Below are positions 45,636-55,265 of a DNA stretch of 64,000 bases, in pieces (the first letter of the stretch is position 1; every line of letters begins with the position of its first letter). Source of the stretch: Candidatus Pseudothioglobus singularis PS1 (GTDB taxonomy: Bacteria > Pseudomonadota > Gammaproteobacteria > PS1 > Pseudothioglobaceae); assembly GCF_001281385.1 (NCBI RefSeq), contig NZ_CP006911.1, positions 992,001 to 1,056,000 on the forward strand. Direction: 5' to 3'. The notes beneath the pieces are model-generated. The model was not told where the DNA came from and ran no database searches. It worked only from the letters and a program-made list of their open reading frames with translations. Position numbers and translations under genes: made by a program.

Positions 45636-47192
45636 ATGGCTAAGTCAAATATTGCTATTGAACTTATAAATGTAGATAAACATTTCGGAGCTGTTCACGC
45701 TAACGATAAGGTTAACTTGAGCGTTGAATCTGGCTCAATTCATGGAATTGTGGGAGAGAACGGTGCCGGTAAATCTACACTGATGAGCATCCTATATGGT
45801 TTCTATCAGGCAGACTCTGGCCAAATTAAAGTCTTTGACAAAGACTTTAGAGCTACAAGCTCAAAGCAATCTATCGAAGCAGGAATTGGGATGGTCCATC
45901 AGCACTTTATGCTTGTGGATAACTTTACGGTACTAGAGAATGTAGTTCTTGGTAGTGAAGGTGGCGCCCTAATAACTGAAAGTCTCTCCAATGCTAGAAT
46001 TGAGTTGACTAGGCTAGCTAAGGAATATGGATTGGAAGTTGAACTTGATATTGCTGTAGAAGAGCTCTCAGTTGGAATGCAGCAACGAGTTGAAATACTT
46101 AAAGGGCTTTATAAGGGTGCTAAAGTACTCATTTTGGATGAGCCGACTGGTGTTTTAACGCCTCAAGAGTCTGATGAATTATTCCGAATATTTGAGGCAC
46201 TCAAAAATCAAGGCGTCACTATCATATTGATCACTCATAAGTTGCGTGAAATAATGAGCATTACTGATCACGTTTCAGTCATGCGTGCAGGAAAAATGGT
46301 TGCACATCGCGAAACAAATAAAACCAACCCTGAAGAACTTGCAGAGCTAATGATTGGCAGAAAAGTTTTACTTAATATTGAGAAATCTAAAGCCAAAATA
46401 GGCAGCCCTGTCCTCACAGCAAAGAACCTTGAAATTAAAAATGAGCAAGGCTTAAAACGTGTATCCAATATTAGCTTTGAAGCTCGTTCCGGTGAAATAT
46501 TAGGCATTGCTGGTGTTACTGGCAACGGCCAGGGAACACTTTTAAAAGCTTTAGCGGGAATTCTTCCGATCTCTAAAGGTTCAATTGAAATTATGGGGGA
46601 GACGATCTCCTCTAGTAATAAACTAAACCCTGAACAACTTCGAAATTTAGGTGTTGCGCATGTTCCTGAAGATCGTCAAAGAATGGGAATGATATCTGAA
46701 TTCACTGCAAGTGAAACTGCTCTTTTGGGCTACCATAATGACAAAAATATTAACCAGGGAGTTTGGTTGAAACGAGCCTCAGTTAAAGCAAACTGCGAAT
46801 CCTTGATGAAGGCCTTTGATGTGAGACCGAGCAATCCAAACCTTATGTCTTCAAATTTCTCAGGTGGAAACCAGCAAAAACTCATTTTAGCCAGAGAGTT
46901 TGAGAGAGACCCTGAAGTTCTAATTATTGGTCAACCTACGAGGGGTGTTGACATTGGTGCCATTGAATTTATTAGAAAACGAATCATCGAAATGAGAGAT
47001 GCTGGAAAAGCTATTATCTTAATCTCTGTTGAGTTAGAAGAAATCATGTCGCTCAGTGATCGAATTATTGTGATGTGTGATGGAGAAATTACTGGGACAG
47101 TTAACGGTGCAGATGCTGATGAAGCGACGCTAGGCATGATGATGGCTAATGCCCTTGAAACTGAAGAAGAAATGAAAGGAGCTCAGCTATGA
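45636..47192 (+). CDS. Nucleoside ABC transporter ATPase, two nucleotide-binding domains
   Basis: This 518-aa duplicated ABC ATPase has Walker A GENGAGKST, signature LSVGMQQRVEI and VLILDEPTG in domain one. Domain two has GVTGNGQGTL and SGGNQQKLILAREF. It has the same design as the purine-base importer ATPase at 31900 and is probably a paralogue. It overlaps the next permease gene by four bases. Confidence 0.93.
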   Translation: MAKSNIAIELINVDKHFGAVHANDKVNLSVESGSIHGIVGENGAGKSTLMSILYGFYQADSGQIKVFDKDFRATSSKQSIEAGIGMVHQHFMLVDNFTVLENVVLGSEGGALITESLSNARIELTRLAKEYGLEVELDIAVEELSVGMQQRVEILKGLYKGAKVLILDEPTGVLTPQESDELFRIFEALKNQGVTIILITHKLREIMSITDHVSVMRAGKMVAHRETNKTNPEELAELMIGRKVLLNIEKSKAKIGSPVLTAKNLEIKNEQGLKRVSNISFEARSGEILGIAGVTGNGQGTLLKALAGILPISKGSIEIMGETISSSNKLNPEQLRNLGVAHVPEDRQRMGMISEFTASETALLGYHNDKNINQGVWLKRASVKANCESLMKAFDVRPSNPNLMSSNFSGGNQQKLILAREFERDPEVLIIGQPTRGVDIGAIEFIRKRIIEMRDAGKAIILISVELEEIMSLSDRIIVMCDGEITGTVNGADADEATLGMMMANALETEEEMKGAQL

Positions 47193-48289
47193 ATCGTGAG
47201 AGACGCCTGTCATGGATTAATGGCCTCCTACTGCCACTACTCAATGTCTTGACGGCCTTTTTAGCAACTGCCGTGGTATTTCTTTTAATCGGAGTTGATC
47301 CAATCGAGGCAACTAAGATATTAATTTATGGAGCGCTTGGCTACGATGAAGGTTTAGGTTATACGCTTTATTATGCTACCAATTTTGTTTTTACTGGTTT
47401 AGCTGTTGCTGTTGCTTTTCATGCTGGATTGTTTAATATTGGTGGTGAGGGCCAAGCCTATGTTGGAGGTCTTGGAACTGCTTTAGTAGCGCTTTATCTT
47501 AATCCAGCCTTAAGTGCCTGGATTGTCATCCCTTTAGCGATATCTGGTGGCTTATTATTTGGCGCCCTATGGGCTATTATTCCAGCTTATTTGCAGGCGT
47601 ATCGTGGTAGTCATATTGTTATTACAACAATTATGTTTAACTTTTTAGCTTCAGCGTTGATGGTCTATGTTCTTGTCAATGTTTTAAGAGAAGTTGGAGA
47701 AATGTCACCTGAAAGTGGTGACTTTATTAAAGCTTCATGGCTCCCTTTTGTTCATGATATTTTTGCTAGTTTTGGTTACAAGATTGCTAAATCCCCCCTT
47801 AATTTATCGATTCTTGTTGCTTTATTTTTCTCAGGGTTGGTTTGGTTTTTTCTTTGGCATACTCGCTGGGGTTTTGCAATTCGTGCTGTCGGCAAAAGTA
47901 ATGATGCGGCGATCTATGGCGGTATAAACCCAAAGAAAATAATTATTGTAACAATGTGCATCTCCGGGGCCCTAGCTGGCTTAGTTGGAATCAATGAACT
48001 TATGGGTGTTCAGCATCGGTTGTTCTTGAACTTTAATTATGGCTATGGTTTTGGTGGAATTGCAGTTGCACTTATGGGTCGCAACCATCCTATTGGAATA
48101 CTTATTGCTGCATTCTTGTTTGGGATCCTTTATCAAGGTGGTGCGGAACTTGACTTTGAACTTCAAAACGTTTCTAGGGATATTGTTGTGGTCATGCAGG
48201 GTCTTGTTATTTTGTTTTGTGGTGGCCTAGAATATCTTTATCGACCTGTTTTAATTCGCTTTTTAGCCCCTATTGAGGTAACAGAATGA
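47189..48289 (+). CDS. Nucleoside ABC transporter permease (first subunit)
   Basis: This 366-aa membrane permease of the BPD_transp_2 family (NupP/YufP-like) has AFHAGLFNIGGEGQAYVGGL, the signature of this subunit, and the coupling-loop segment RAVGKSNDAAIYGGI. It overlaps the ATPase gene and the next permease by four bases each. Confidence 0.93.
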   Translation: MNRERRLSWINGLLLPLLNVLTAFLATAVVFLLIGVDPIEATKILIYGALGYDEGLGYTLYYATNFVFTGLAVAVAFHAGLFNIGGEGQAYVGGLGTALVALYLNPALSAWIVIPLAISGGLLFGALWAIIPAYLQAYRGSHIVITTIMFNFLASALMVYVLVNVLREVGEMSPESGDFIKASWLPFVHDIFASFGYKIAKSPLNLSILVALFFSGLVWFFLWHTRWGFAIRAVGKSNDAAIYGGINPKKIIIVTMCISGALAGLVGINELMGVQHRLFLNFNYGYGFGGIAVALMGRNHPIGILIAAFLFGILYQGGAELDFELQNVSRDIVVVMQGLVILFCGGLEYLYRPVLIRFLAPIEVTE

Positions 48290-49260
48290 GTGATTTTTTC
48301 TTAAGCACTGTATTGACATTAGATGCATCTGTTCGAGTTTGTGTTCCCCTAATTTTTGCATCCATGGCTGGTCTTTTTGCTGAACGATCAGGTGTCGTTG
48401 ATATTGGACTTGAGGGTAAGCTCTTAATGTCTGCCTTTATTGCTGCAAGTGCCGCTGCAATTTTTGGCTCTCCATGGATTGGGTTGCTAGCTGGTATTTT
48501 CGCATCCGCTGCTCTAGCAATGATTCATGGCTTCGCATCCATTACCTACAAAGGAAATCAGATTGTGAGTGGAGTTGCAATTAATATCTTGGCGGCTGGA
48601 CTCACAATGATCCTAAGCCTGGCATGGTTTAAGAAAGCTGGAATTACTCCAACCCTTAAAAATGACCAAAGGTTTCTATCGATTGACTTGCCAGGTCTTG
48701 AACTAGTCGATCATATACCCGTTTTAGGAGTTATTTATAGAGAGCTTATCAGTGGACATAACATTTTGGTTTACCTTGCTTTTGCAATTGTTCCTATGGT
48801 TTGGTGGGTTGTGTTTCGCACTCGATTTGGTCTTCGACTTCGAGCTGTAGGAGAGAACCCAAAGGCGGTTGATACTGCCGGAATTTCTGTTGAAGCTCTT
48901 AGATATAAAGCACTTTTAATAGGCGGAATTTTATGTGGAATTGGGGGTGTATATCTTGCTACAGCCTATAATGCACAGTTTGTCAAAGACATGACTGCTG
49001 GTAGTGGGTTTATTGCTCTTGCTGCCCTTATTTTTGGAAAATGGCACCCCTATAAAGTACTCGCAGCGTGCTTTCTATTTGCTTTTTTAGATGCTATCTC
49101 GATAAGGCTTCAGGGTATAGCTATCCCTGGTGTTGGCGAAATTCCTGTTCAACTCATTGAAGCAACACCTTATATTCTAACAATTATTCTGCTAGCTGGG
49201 TTTATTGGAAAAGCTGTCCCACCTAAAGCTTCTGCACAGCCTTACATTAAGGAGTTATAG
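48286..49260 (+). CDS. Nucleoside ABC transporter permease (second subunit)
   Basis: This 324-aa permease of the NupQ/YufQ-like half has GLFAERSGVVDIGLEGKLLM near the N-terminus and RAVGENPKAVDTAGI in the coupling loop. It is followed by cdd after two bases. Transport and degradation genes are therefore in one operon. Confidence 0.93.
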   Translation: MSDFFLSTVLTLDASVRVCVPLIFASMAGLFAERSGVVDIGLEGKLLMSAFIAASAAAIFGSPWIGLLAGIFASAALAMIHGFASITYKGNQIVSGVAINILAAGLTMILSLAWFKKAGITPTLKNDQRFLSIDLPGLELVDHIPVLGVIYRELISGHNILVYLAFAIVPMVWWVVFRTRFGLRLRAVGENPKAVDTAGISVEALRYKALLIGGILCGIGGVYLATAYNAQFVKDMTAGSGFIALAALIFGKWHPYKVLAACFLFAFLDAISIRLQGIAIPGVGEIPVQLIEATPYILTIILLAGFIGKAVPPKASAQPYIKEL

Positions 49261-49262
49261 AA

Positions 49263-49655
49263 ATGAATGAAGAGAGCAACATCAAAGCTACTAAGGAAGC
49301 TATGAGCAAAGCATACGTTCCCTATTCAAACTATCCAGTTGGTGTCTTAATTATTACAGACAAAGGCAATAAGTTCACTGGATGTAATGTTGAAAATGCA
49401 AGCTATCCCCTTGGAAATTGTGCAGAAGCGTCTGCTATTGCAGCAATGGTTATGGGTGGAGAGAGAAAAATAAATCAAATTTATGTAATGACAAAAAATG
49501 ACGAAGGTGGAATACCTTGTGGTGGCTGTAGACAAAGAATTAGAGAGTTCTCAGATTCGACTACGCAGATTATTATGTGCTCGCCAGACGGAATTCAAAA
49601 TCGAATGAATCTATCTGAGCTTCTCCCTCAATCATTTGGACCGGAGCACCTCTAA
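49263..49655 (+). CDS. cdd: Cytidine deaminase
   Basis: This zinc enzyme (130 aa, the homotetrameric size class) deaminates cytidine and deoxycytidine. Catalytic motifs are NCAEASAI with the zinc Cys and proton-shuttle Glu, and PCGGCRQ with the other two zinc Cys. It feeds uridine or deoxyuridine to the pyrimidine phosphorylase DeoA encoded downstream. The pnp-type gene overlaps its stop by one base. Confidence 0.95.
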   Translation: MNEESNIKATKEAMSKAYVPYSNYPVGVLIITDKGNKFTGCNVENASYPLGNCAEASAIAAMVMGGERKINQIYVMTKNDEGGIPCGGCRQRIREFSDSTTQIIMCSPDGIQNRMNLSELLPQSFGPEHL

Positions 49656-50458
49656 TGAGTCAAGTGCAAGATTGTGTTGATGTTATTCATCAACATACTA
49701 AGGGCTTTAAGCCTCAAATTGGACTTATCCTAGGTTCAGGATTAGGGCAATTTTGTGACAACATGAAAACAGAGTCTAGCCTTGACTTTAAGGACTTGCC
49801 AGGCTTTCCTATGGCTGGTGTTGGGGGTCATGCTGGGAAGCTTTTGTTTGGTGAAATTAAAGAGACTAAGGTTGTTATCATGCAGGGCCGCGCTCATTAT
49901 TATGAACAGGGTCAGGCCAGTATTATGGCAGTAGCTATTCAAACTTTATGTGCAATCGGCTGTGAAAGCTTAGTTTTAACTAATGCTGCAGGAAGCACAG
50001 TCAAGGAAGCCTCACCTGGAAGTGTTATGCTAATAACGGACCATATTAACATGACAGGCGTTTCCCCACTTTTTGGAGCTGAAGGAAATGAGCGGTTTGT
50101 TGATATGGTTAACGCATATGATCCAAAATTAAATGATGATATGCGCTTATCAGCAGCTCAAAATAACATAAGTTTACATGAAGGCGTATATGCTTGGTTT
50201 AGTGGACCTCAATTTGAAACTCCTGCTGAAATTAATGCAGTTAAAGTGCTAGGTGCCCATGCTGTAGGGATGTCAACTGTTCCAGAAGTCATTTTAGCTC
50301 GCCATCAGGGTATTCGGCTATGTGCTCTCTCAGTGATAACAAATTATGCAGCAGGAATGGGTGATACTAAAATAAGCCACGAACAAACAATTGCTTTTGC
50401 AAATAAAGCTGCAGAGACAGTTGAAAAAATATTAATTTCTTATCTAAAAAATCAGTAA
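49655..50458 (+). CDS. Purine nucleoside phosphorylase (trimeric, PNP-I type)
   Basis: The enzyme phosphorolyses inosine, guanosine and their deoxy forms to base plus (deoxy)ribose 1-phosphate. The 267-aa sequence has LILGSGLGQF, MQGRAHYYEQG, LVLTNAAGS and GMSTVPEVILA, all typical of the mammalian-like trimeric PNP family rather than hexameric DeoD. The sugar phosphate goes to DeoB and, if deoxy, DeoC. Free bases can enter the purine catabolic block at 26.5-44.1 kb. Confidence 0.93.
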   Translation: MSQVQDCVDVIHQHTKGFKPQIGLILGSGLGQFCDNMKTESSLDFKDLPGFPMAGVGGHAGKLLFGEIKETKVVIMQGRAHYYEQGQASIMAVAIQTLCAIGCESLVLTNAAGSTVKEASPGSVMLITDHINMTGVSPLFGAEGNERFVDMVNAYDPKLNDDMRLSAAQNNISLHEGVYAWFSGPQFETPAEINAVKVLGAHAVGMSTVPEVILARHQGIRLCALSVITNYAAGMGDTKISHEQTIAFANKAAETVEKILISYLKNQ

Positions 50459-50479
50459 TATGAATTGAGCATAAAGACT

Positions 50480-51526
50480 ATGAATACTAAAAAAAACTCA
50501 ACTAATAATCTTGATTCTTTAGAGGATAACAAAATCATTAATTTGGTCGATTCGCACCCAATTGAAGAGTATAAAGATAATATAAGAAACCCTGGTATAG
50601 ATTTCAGACTTGATGAAATCTCCAGCATATCAATTAACAAAAGTGCTGTAGAGAGGCGTTGTAGTAATTATGGGACTCGTCGAAGTATTAAAAAAGACAA
50701 GCAAGCTGCTTGGCTTCTTAAGGCGATCAGTTTAATGGACTTAACTACACTTTCTGGTGACGATACAGATGCCCGTGTTAAGCGCCTTTGTCGCAAAGCA
50801 AAGCAGCCTATTAGTTCGAATCTTGAAAAGCAGCTAGGTGTTCAATCCTTAAACTTAAGTGTCGCTGCCGTCTGCGTTTATCACGATATGCTTAGTGCAG
50901 CTAAAAATATAATAAAGGACACCAATATTCATCTTGCTGCAGTTTCTACTGGCTTTCCTGCAGGCCTTTCTCCACTTCCTCTCAGACTTCAAGAAATTCA
51001 ATACTCGGTAGATTCTGGTGCTAATGAAATTGATATCGTTATCAGCAGAAGACATGTCTTAGATGGAAACTGGGAAGCATTATATGAAGAAGTTAAGCTT
51101 TTTAGAGAAAAGTGTGGTGATGCCCATATGAAAACAATAATAGCTACTGGTGAGCTAGGAAACCTTACAAACATTGCAAAAGCTTCGCAAATTTGTATGA
51201 TGGCTGGTGCGGACTTTATAAAAACATCGACTGGAAAAGAGCCTACTAATGCAACTCTTCCTGTCAGTCTTGTAATGACTAGAATGATTAGAGATTTTTA
51301 TACTGAGACTGGCATTAAAATTGGCTTTAAAGCTGCTGGTGGAATTAGTGATACCAAGACTGCACTTTTGTATATGACAATGATTAGAGAAGAATTAGGT
51401 CGACGTTGGTTGGAGCCTGATTTATTTAGATTTGGTGCATCTAGTCTTTTGGGAGATATTGAACGTCAGTTAGATCACTTTTCGTCAGGATTCTATTCAG
51501 CCCCTTATCGTCATCCAATCGCATAG
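50480..51526 (+). CDS. deoC: Deoxyribose-phosphate aldolase
   Basis: This class I aldolase cleaves 2-deoxyribose 5-phosphate to glyceraldehyde 3-phosphate and acetaldehyde. The Schiff-base region ADFIKTSTGKE and the second lysine in GFKAAGG are clear. I start at the ATG at 50480 (348 aa); an earlier TTG at 50465 would add five residues. The N-terminal extension of about 80 residues makes it longer than the E. coli enzyme and similar to the long subgroup that includes animal DERA. The next gene encodes an aldehyde dehydrogenase suited to acetaldehyde. Confidence 0.93.
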   Translation: MNTKKNSTNNLDSLEDNKIINLVDSHPIEEYKDNIRNPGIDFRLDEISSISINKSAVERRCSNYGTRRSIKKDKQAAWLLKAISLMDLTTLSGDDTDARVKRLCRKAKQPISSNLEKQLGVQSLNLSVAAVCVYHDMLSAAKNIIKDTNIHLAAVSTGFPAGLSPLPLRLQEIQYSVDSGANEIDIVISRRHVLDGNWEALYEEVKLFREKCGDAHMKTIIATGELGNLTNIAKASQICMMAGADFIKTSTGKEPTNATLPVSLVMTRMIRDFYTETGIKIGFKAAGGISDTKTALLYMTMIREELGRRWLEPDLFRFGASSLLGDIERQLDHFSSGFYSAPYRHPIA

Positions 51527-51535
51527 GACTTATAT

Positions 51536-53899
51536 ATGACACTTTTAAAATCTTTTGAAGACCTTGATTATAGTGAAGCGCTTGAAAGCAATAAGGAGGC
51601 ACAGGATTGGCTTGAAAGTAATAATCGCAGATTTGGTCAACTAATTAATGGCAAATTTGTCACCGTTAAAAATGCTAAGTTAATTGAGAGTCTAAACCCA
51701 TCCACTAGTGAATTATTGGCTCATATAGAAATTGCAAACTCTGAGCAGCTAGAATCTGCAGTAAAGTCAGCTAGAAAAGCTCAGCCCTCTTGGGAAAAAC
51801 TTGGAGGACATGGACGTGCAAAAGCTCTTTACGCCCTAGCGAGGTTAATGCAAAAACATGCTAGAATCATATCTGTTCTCGAAACACTCGATAATGGTAA
51901 ACCCATTCGAGAAAGTCGAGATATCGATATTCCTCTTGCTATTCGACATTTTTATCACCATGCCGGATGGGCCCAGCTTCAAGAAAAAGATTTTTCTAGT
52001 TATCAGTCGATTGGAGTTGTTGCACAAATCGTACCCTGGAATTTTCCATTATTAATGCTCTCTTGGAAGATTGCGCCTGCCCTTGCCATGGGGAATACAA
52101 TTGTCTTTAAGGCGGCAGAACAAACCCCGATTACTGCGATGTTCTTTGCACAGCTATGCAACGAGGCTGGGATTCCTCCTGGCGTCATTAATATGATCAA
52201 TGGAGATGGGGTCATTGGCGCGGAACTTGCTGCACATAAGGGTGTAGATAAAGTTGCATTTACCGGTTCAACTGCTGTGGGTCAGTCCATCAGAAAGAGC
52301 ACTGCTGGCCAAGGAAAAAAACTTACTCTGGAGCTGGGTGGAAAGTCAGCTTTCATTGTCTTCGAAGATGCAGATCTTGATGCTGCAGTTGAAGGTTTAG
52401 TTGACTCCATTTGGTTTAATCAGGGTGAGGTTTGTTGTGCTGGCTCAAGGTTACTCGTTCAGGCTGAAGTGGCTAAAGAGCTTCACCTAAAAATTAAGAG
52501 AAGAATTAAACAATTAAGGCTGGGTAAACCTTTAGATAAGTCGACAGATTTAGGAAGCCTTGTAAGTAAAACTCAATTTAATAGAGTTAGTGAAATGGTT
52601 CAAGAGGGTTTGAATCATGGTGGTGAAATCTATCAAGCTTGTGATATTGATGCAAAAGGAAATTATTATCCCCCCACTCTCATTACCGACGTAGACTCAA
52701 GTCACCCTCTAGTTCAGGAGGAAATTTTTGGTCCTGTACTTGTCTCTATGACATTCAGAACTCAATCTGAAGCAGTAGAGCTAGCAAATAATAGTCGGTA
52801 TGGTCTAGCAGCCAGTGTCTGGAGCGAAAATATAAACCGGGCTATGGACGTAGCCCCTAAAGTCAAAGCTGGGGTTATCTGGATTAATTGTCACAACCAG
52901 TTTGATGCATCATGTGGTTTTGGCGGTGTAAGAGAGTCAGGATTTGGAAGAGAAGGTGGAAAAGAGGGTCTGTATGAATACCTTAAGCCCATTGGACTGG
53001 AGTTACCAGACAAAACATCTCTAATCTCCGCATCACTCAAACCAAAAGACAATGTTATTGATCGCACTCTGAAGTTTTACATTGGCGGCAAGCAAGTTAG
53101 GCCTGATGGTGGCCATAGCCTTGCTAATTTCAATGCAGATGGAACTCATGCTGTTTATGTAGGATCTGGCAATAGAAAAGATATACGGAATGCGGTCAGT
53201 GCCGCCTCCAAGGCTTCATCTTGGGGCTCCCAAAGTGGCCATGCAAGAGCTCAAATCATTTATTTCATTGCAGAAAACTTATCGGTTAGAGAGTCTGAAT
53301 GGATTCAACGATTGGTGACTTTGTGTGGCGTTTCAAAAAAACAAGCTAAAGCAGAATTTGATCAGAGTATTAGTAGACTATTTAGCTACGCAGCTTGGGC
53401 TGATAAATATGATGGTGCTGTCCATAGTGCGCCATATCGAGGCGTTACTATGGCGCTTCCTGAGCCAATTGGAGTTCTTTCTCAAATTGCTCCAGAGGAA
53501 ACACCTCTTCTTTCAACAATTTCATTGATTGCTCCCGCAATAGCCATGGGCAATAGAGTTGTACTTATTCCTAGTGAGAGGTTTGCTAGCGTTGCCCTAG
53601 AGTTGGTGCAAGTGTTTGAAACCTCAGATGTCCCTGGCGGTGTCATCAATATTGTCAGTGGCAACAAACGAGAACTCGCAGAGCAGCTTGCAGGTCATGC
53701 TGAAGTCGACGCTATGTGGTGTTGGGCTAATCAAGAAACAGTCACGTCAATAGAGACTATTAGTGCAACAGACCTAAAAAGGCTATGGGTCCATCATGAT
53801 GGAGATAGAGACTGGCTAGATCCAGAACAAGGTGAAAGCTCAGAATTTCTTAGAAACGCAACAGAAGTGAAAAATATTTGGACACCATACGGCGACTAA
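51536..53899 (+). CDS. ALDH16-type aldehyde dehydrogenase with a second, non-catalytic ALDH domain
   Basis: The N-terminal 500 residues form a complete aldehyde dehydrogenase: VPWNF with Asn169, the NAD-binding TGSTAVG (243-249), general base Glu266 in LELGGKS and catalytic Cys300 in FNQGEVCCAGSR. Residues of about 520-787 form a second, shortened ALDH-like domain without a catalytic Cys motif. This arrangement is that of family ALDH16, and here the first domain keeps its catalytic residues. Located between deoC and deoA, it most likely oxidises acetaldehyde from DeoC to acetate with NAD+. Its start lies nine bases after deoC. Confidence 0.9.
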   Translation: MTLLKSFEDLDYSEALESNKEAQDWLESNNRRFGQLINGKFVTVKNAKLIESLNPSTSELLAHIEIANSEQLESAVKSARKAQPSWEKLGGHGRAKALYALARLMQKHARIISVLETLDNGKPIRESRDIDIPLAIRHFYHHAGWAQLQEKDFSSYQSIGVVAQIVPWNFPLLMLSWKIAPALAMGNTIVFKAAEQTPITAMFFAQLCNEAGIPPGVINMINGDGVIGAELAAHKGVDKVAFTGSTAVGQSIRKSTAGQGKKLTLELGGKSAFIVFEDADLDAAVEGLVDSIWFNQGEVCCAGSRLLVQAEVAKELHLKIKRRIKQLRLGKPLDKSTDLGSLVSKTQFNRVSEMVQEGLNHGGEIYQACDIDAKGNYYPPTLITDVDSSHPLVQEEIFGPVLVSMTFRTQSEAVELANNSRYGLAASVWSENINRAMDVAPKVKAGVIWINCHNQFDASCGFGGVRESGFGREGGKEGLYEYLKPIGLELPDKTSLISASLKPKDNVIDRTLKFYIGGKQVRPDGGHSLANFNADGTHAVYVGSGNRKDIRNAVSAASKASSWGSQSGHARAQIIYFIAENLSVRESEWIQRLVTLCGVSKKQAKAEFDQSISRLFSYAAWADKYDGAVHSAPYRGVTMALPEPIGVLSQIAPEETPLLSTISLIAPAIAMGNRVVLIPSERFASVALELVQVFETSDVPGGVINIVSGNKRELAEQLAGHAEVDAMWCWANQETVTSIETISATDLKRLWVHHDGDRDWLDPEQGESSEFLRNATEVKNIWTPYGD

Positions 53900-53909
53900 G
53901 ACTAGACCA

Positions 53910-55265
53910 ATGAGCGAATTATTCCTACCCCAAGAGTTAATCAGAAAAAAACGTGACGGTATTACTCTAACTGATCCTGAAATCGGCTTTCTTGTTCAGG
54001 GCATTAGTGATGGAAGTTTGACTGATGCGCAGCTTGGTGCATTTGCAATGGCTGTATTTAAGTGCGGCATGTCTTTGGATGAGCGTGTTGATTTGACTCG
54101 ACATATGATGAACTCAGGCGAAACACTTCAATGGGGTCAGCTTGAGCTGGATGGTCCAGTCGTTGACAAACATTCAACGGGAGGTGTTGGAGACAAAATA
54201 AGCTTAATGCTTGCGCCAATTGTTGCTTCTTGCGGAGGTTATGTTCCTATGATTTCAGGTCGTGGACTGGGACATACAGGTGGGACATTAGATAAACTCG
54301 AGAGCATTCCTGGTTATGATGGAACACCTAATAATTCTAAGTTTCAATCTCTTGTTAAGGAGGTGGGTTGCGCTATTATTGGACAAACTGCCAATTTAGC
54401 GCCAGCGGATCAGCGCTTTTATGCAACCAGAGACGTTACGGCGACTGTTGAATCGATTGATTTAATTACTGCATCAATTTTATCTAAGAAGCTTGCTTCT
54501 GGACTCGATGCATTAGTTATGGATATCAAGACAGGTAATGGTGCTTTCGCAGCAGACTTCAAGATGGCTCAAGAGCTAGCCCAAAGCATTGCGAATGTAT
54601 CAAGTCAATCTGGGGTTCCTACTAGTTGTTTGATTACAGATATGAATCAAGTTCTTGGACATAGTGTAGGAAATGCTACCGAAGTCAGTGAGTGTCTTGA
54701 TTTTTTAATTAACCCTAATGAAGCAAATACTAGGCTATTAAATCTAACAATTGAATTGGCTGCCTATATGCTTCAATTAAGTGGTCTAGAAAAAGATTTA
54801 GTTGCGGCCAGACAGAAATCCCTAGAGGCGCTTAATTCTGGCAAGGCTGCCTCTGTATTTGGAAAAATGATATTTGAACTTGGTGGGCCAATAGATTTAT
54901 TAGAAAATCCATTAAAACACCTACCCTCAATGCCAGTGATTAGCTCAGTAAAGTCTCCATCTTCAGGTTATATCTCAGAGATTGATGTTCGTGCGGTTGG
55001 CCTTAGTATGATTCATTTAAAAGCTGGAAGAACGAAGTCTACTGATCCAATAGACCATGGTGTTGGACTGAGCGAAATTGTCAGTATCGGGCAATGGGTT
55101 AACAAGGGAGACACTCTTGCAATGGCGCATTGTAGAGATAAAGATCAATTGAGCTATCTTGAAAAAACGCTTCCATCCTTAATCACTCTGAATGAGAATC
55201 AAAATGAAAGTCTTGTTTTAATCCACGAAGTGCTCAGCTCAACAACGGACTCTTCTCATGAATAG
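53910..55265 (+). CDS. deoA: Thymidine phosphorylase
   Basis: The enzyme phosphorolyses thymidine and deoxyuridine to the base and deoxyribose 1-phosphate. The 451-aa protein has DKHSTGGVGDKISLMLAPIV, the phosphate-binding signature of the family, followed by MISGRGLGHTGGTLDKLE, TANLAPADQRFYATRDVT and LDALVMDIKTGNGAF. It overlaps deoB by eight bases. Confidence 0.95.
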   Translation: MSELFLPQELIRKKRDGITLTDPEIGFLVQGISDGSLTDAQLGAFAMAVFKCGMSLDERVDLTRHMMNSGETLQWGQLELDGPVVDKHSTGGVGDKISLMLAPIVASCGGYVPMISGRGLGHTGGTLDKLESIPGYDGTPNNSKFQSLVKEVGCAIIGQTANLAPADQRFYATRDVTATVESIDLITASILSKKLASGLDALVMDIKTGNGAFAADFKMAQELAQSIANVSSQSGVPTSCLITDMNQVLGHSVGNATEVSECLDFLINPNEANTRLLNLTIELAAYMLQLSGLEKDLVAARQKSLEALNSGKAASVFGKMIFELGGPIDLLENPLKHLPSMPVISSVKSPSSGYISEIDVRAVGLSMIHLKAGRTKSTDPIDHGVGLSEIVSIGQWVNKGDTLAMAHCRDKDQLSYLEKTLPSLITLNENQNESLVLIHEVLSSTTDSSHE

